Below are positions 63,089 to 64,000 of a stretch of 64,000 bases of DNA, piece by piece. The translations under genes were made by a program, and so were the position numbers. Below the pieces are notes generated by a model, which had not been told where the DNA came from, searched no databases, and saw only the letters and a list, made by a program, of their open reading frames with translations. Every line of letters begins with the position of its first letter. The first letter of the stretch is position 1. Source of the stretch: Pictodentalium vernedei (lineage: Eukaryota; Mollusca; Scaphopoda; Dentaliida; Dentaliidae). The DNA lies in NCBI GenBank assembly GCA_031216915.1, contig JAUFNR010000028.1, positions 62,001 through 126,000 on the forward strand. The letters are read 5' to 3'.

Positions 63089-64000
63089 AACTATTAACCT
63101 AAGGACCCAATTTGAACAAACATGGATCCCCCCCCCCCCCCCCCCCCGAGGTTGTATATCAAATGTGAAAGAATTCCGACTGGTTGATCTGAAGAAGATT
63201 TTTAAAGATATTTCCTCATATTACATCTAGTCGAAATTCGAGCTCCCATAGGAAACCCAAATATCCTAGGGATTTCGTCTAAACAATCTTGAATCTGACC
63301 CTCATACCAATGATGTATGCCAAACACTAGAAGATTCTGACTGGTTGCCAAGAAGAATATTTTTAAAGATTATTCCTCATATTGTTAAAAATCCGGGCTC
63401 CTGTATTGAACCCAAATATGAACCAAGGGGCTTCATTTTAACAATATTGGATCTGACTCCCCTATGAATGCTGTGTACCAAATATCAAAAGATTCTGACC
63501 ATTGGTTCTAGAGACATTTTTAAAAATTATTTTTGCAAATATACTAGCTCCTGGGTTCCTACGGGAACAGAGGAATTTTTATTATTGCACGAGTCAAGTA
63601 CTTATGACCCAATAATACGCCATACCAAATTCGATTCAAATCAGACCATTGGTTCAGAAAATAGAAAGTTTGGGCGGGACCAAAAATCTTGCCCCTCCCA
63701 TAACAAAGGCAAATATTGCTCGACGAAACTTGTTTGAACAAAATTGATTCTACCTCTCAAAAGGAAGTTCCACACCAAATATCAAGTCAATGTACCCACT
63801 GGTTCATAAAAATATTTTAAAAATATTTTGGAGCAATTTTCCCCTCCCCTCCCTAAGGGGCTGGATATGATGGTGTTCAACATTCGGGACCATCATTCAC
63901 AAAAACTTTTACTTGAATTGGCCCAGTGGTTTTGGAAAAGTTTAAAACATAGTGTTGACGGATGACGGATGGAGAGAGATTAGATAAGCTCAGTTTGACT
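63089..64000. repeat. Dispersed repeat array, right part
   Basis: Units of about 160-190 bp with AACCCAAATAT, AACAA(T/A).TTGGATCTGA and CCAAATATCAAA(A)GATTCTGAC(C/T), followed by GGTT in fixed order (about five units). A poly-C tract lies at 63126-63146. The end (from about 63860) reads GGGACCATCATTCACAAAAA, CCCAGTGGTTTTGGA and GACGGATGACGGATGGAG, the tail of the element family. No gene. Confidence 0.75.

Overview
This is eukaryotic, intron-poor, repeat-rich DNA from a marine invertebrate. The mix of Polinton/Maverick elements, BEL/Pao, CR1-like LINEs, a FLYWCH-MULE, tRNA-derived SINEs and 160-340 bp satellites suggests a lophotrochozoan, most likely a mollusc. That assignment is an inference, not a proof. 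I see no bacterial operons and no confidently intact host gene; almost everything recognisable is a mobile element or a virus-like relic.

Layout. (1) Before 1 to about 18364: Polinton 1, a self-synthesizing, virus-like DNA transposon. Its left terminal inverted repeat (TIR) is cut by the window edge; its right TIR lies at about 17640-18364. Plus strand: conserved coiled-coil/unknown genes, packaging ATPase, penton-like minor capsid protein, a second minor capsid-like protein, small Cys proteins, a hydrophobic protein, a phospholipase A2-like gene and the major capsid protein (MCP). Minus strand, converging on it: fibre-like protein, adenain-type protease, protein-primed family B DNA polymerase (PolB) and a right-end gene. 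A 4.08 kb block (hydrophobic protein to protease) is tandemly duplicated. (2) 18.4-29.1 kb: 164-bp satellite, two SINEs, a dead Tc1 transposase, an unidentified decayed coding region and a decayed minus-strand LINE. (3) 29163-31796: a Mutator-like (MULE) element with PHD and FLYWCH fingers, TIRs and a target duplication. (4) 31.9-34.4 kb: LINE fragments, a perfect 61-bp-arm hairpin and a repeat array. (5) 34431 to about 55120: Polinton 2, inverted relative to Polinton 1. It is split by a nearly full-length esterase-type LINE (39542-44317) and a 4.5 kb repeat insertion (46934-51473), and is truncated at its right end. (6) 55-64 kb: non-coding DNA, a 165-180 bp tandem array, a SINE 3-prime fragment and an internally deleted BEL/Pao element sitting inside a dispersed repeat array.

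The two Polintons are both defective but carry different deletions. Compared side by side they imply an ancestral order of Cys-rich gene, hydrophobic protein, PLA2-like, integrase, MCP, (CARD gene), palindrome, fibre, protease, PolB, terminal gene. Polinton 1 has lost the integrase completely. Polinton 2 keeps an integrase core fused to the MCP tail.

The most unusual item is a small gene in Polinton 2 (51633-51933, minus) whose protein reads as a CARD (death-fold) domain. It starts from the same A-rich leader as the other Polinton genes and lies directly downstream of the MCP. It would be a host-type innate-immunity or apoptosis module carried by a virus-like transposon. A conserved near-perfect palindrome between the convergent MCP and fibre genes is a second feature worth following.
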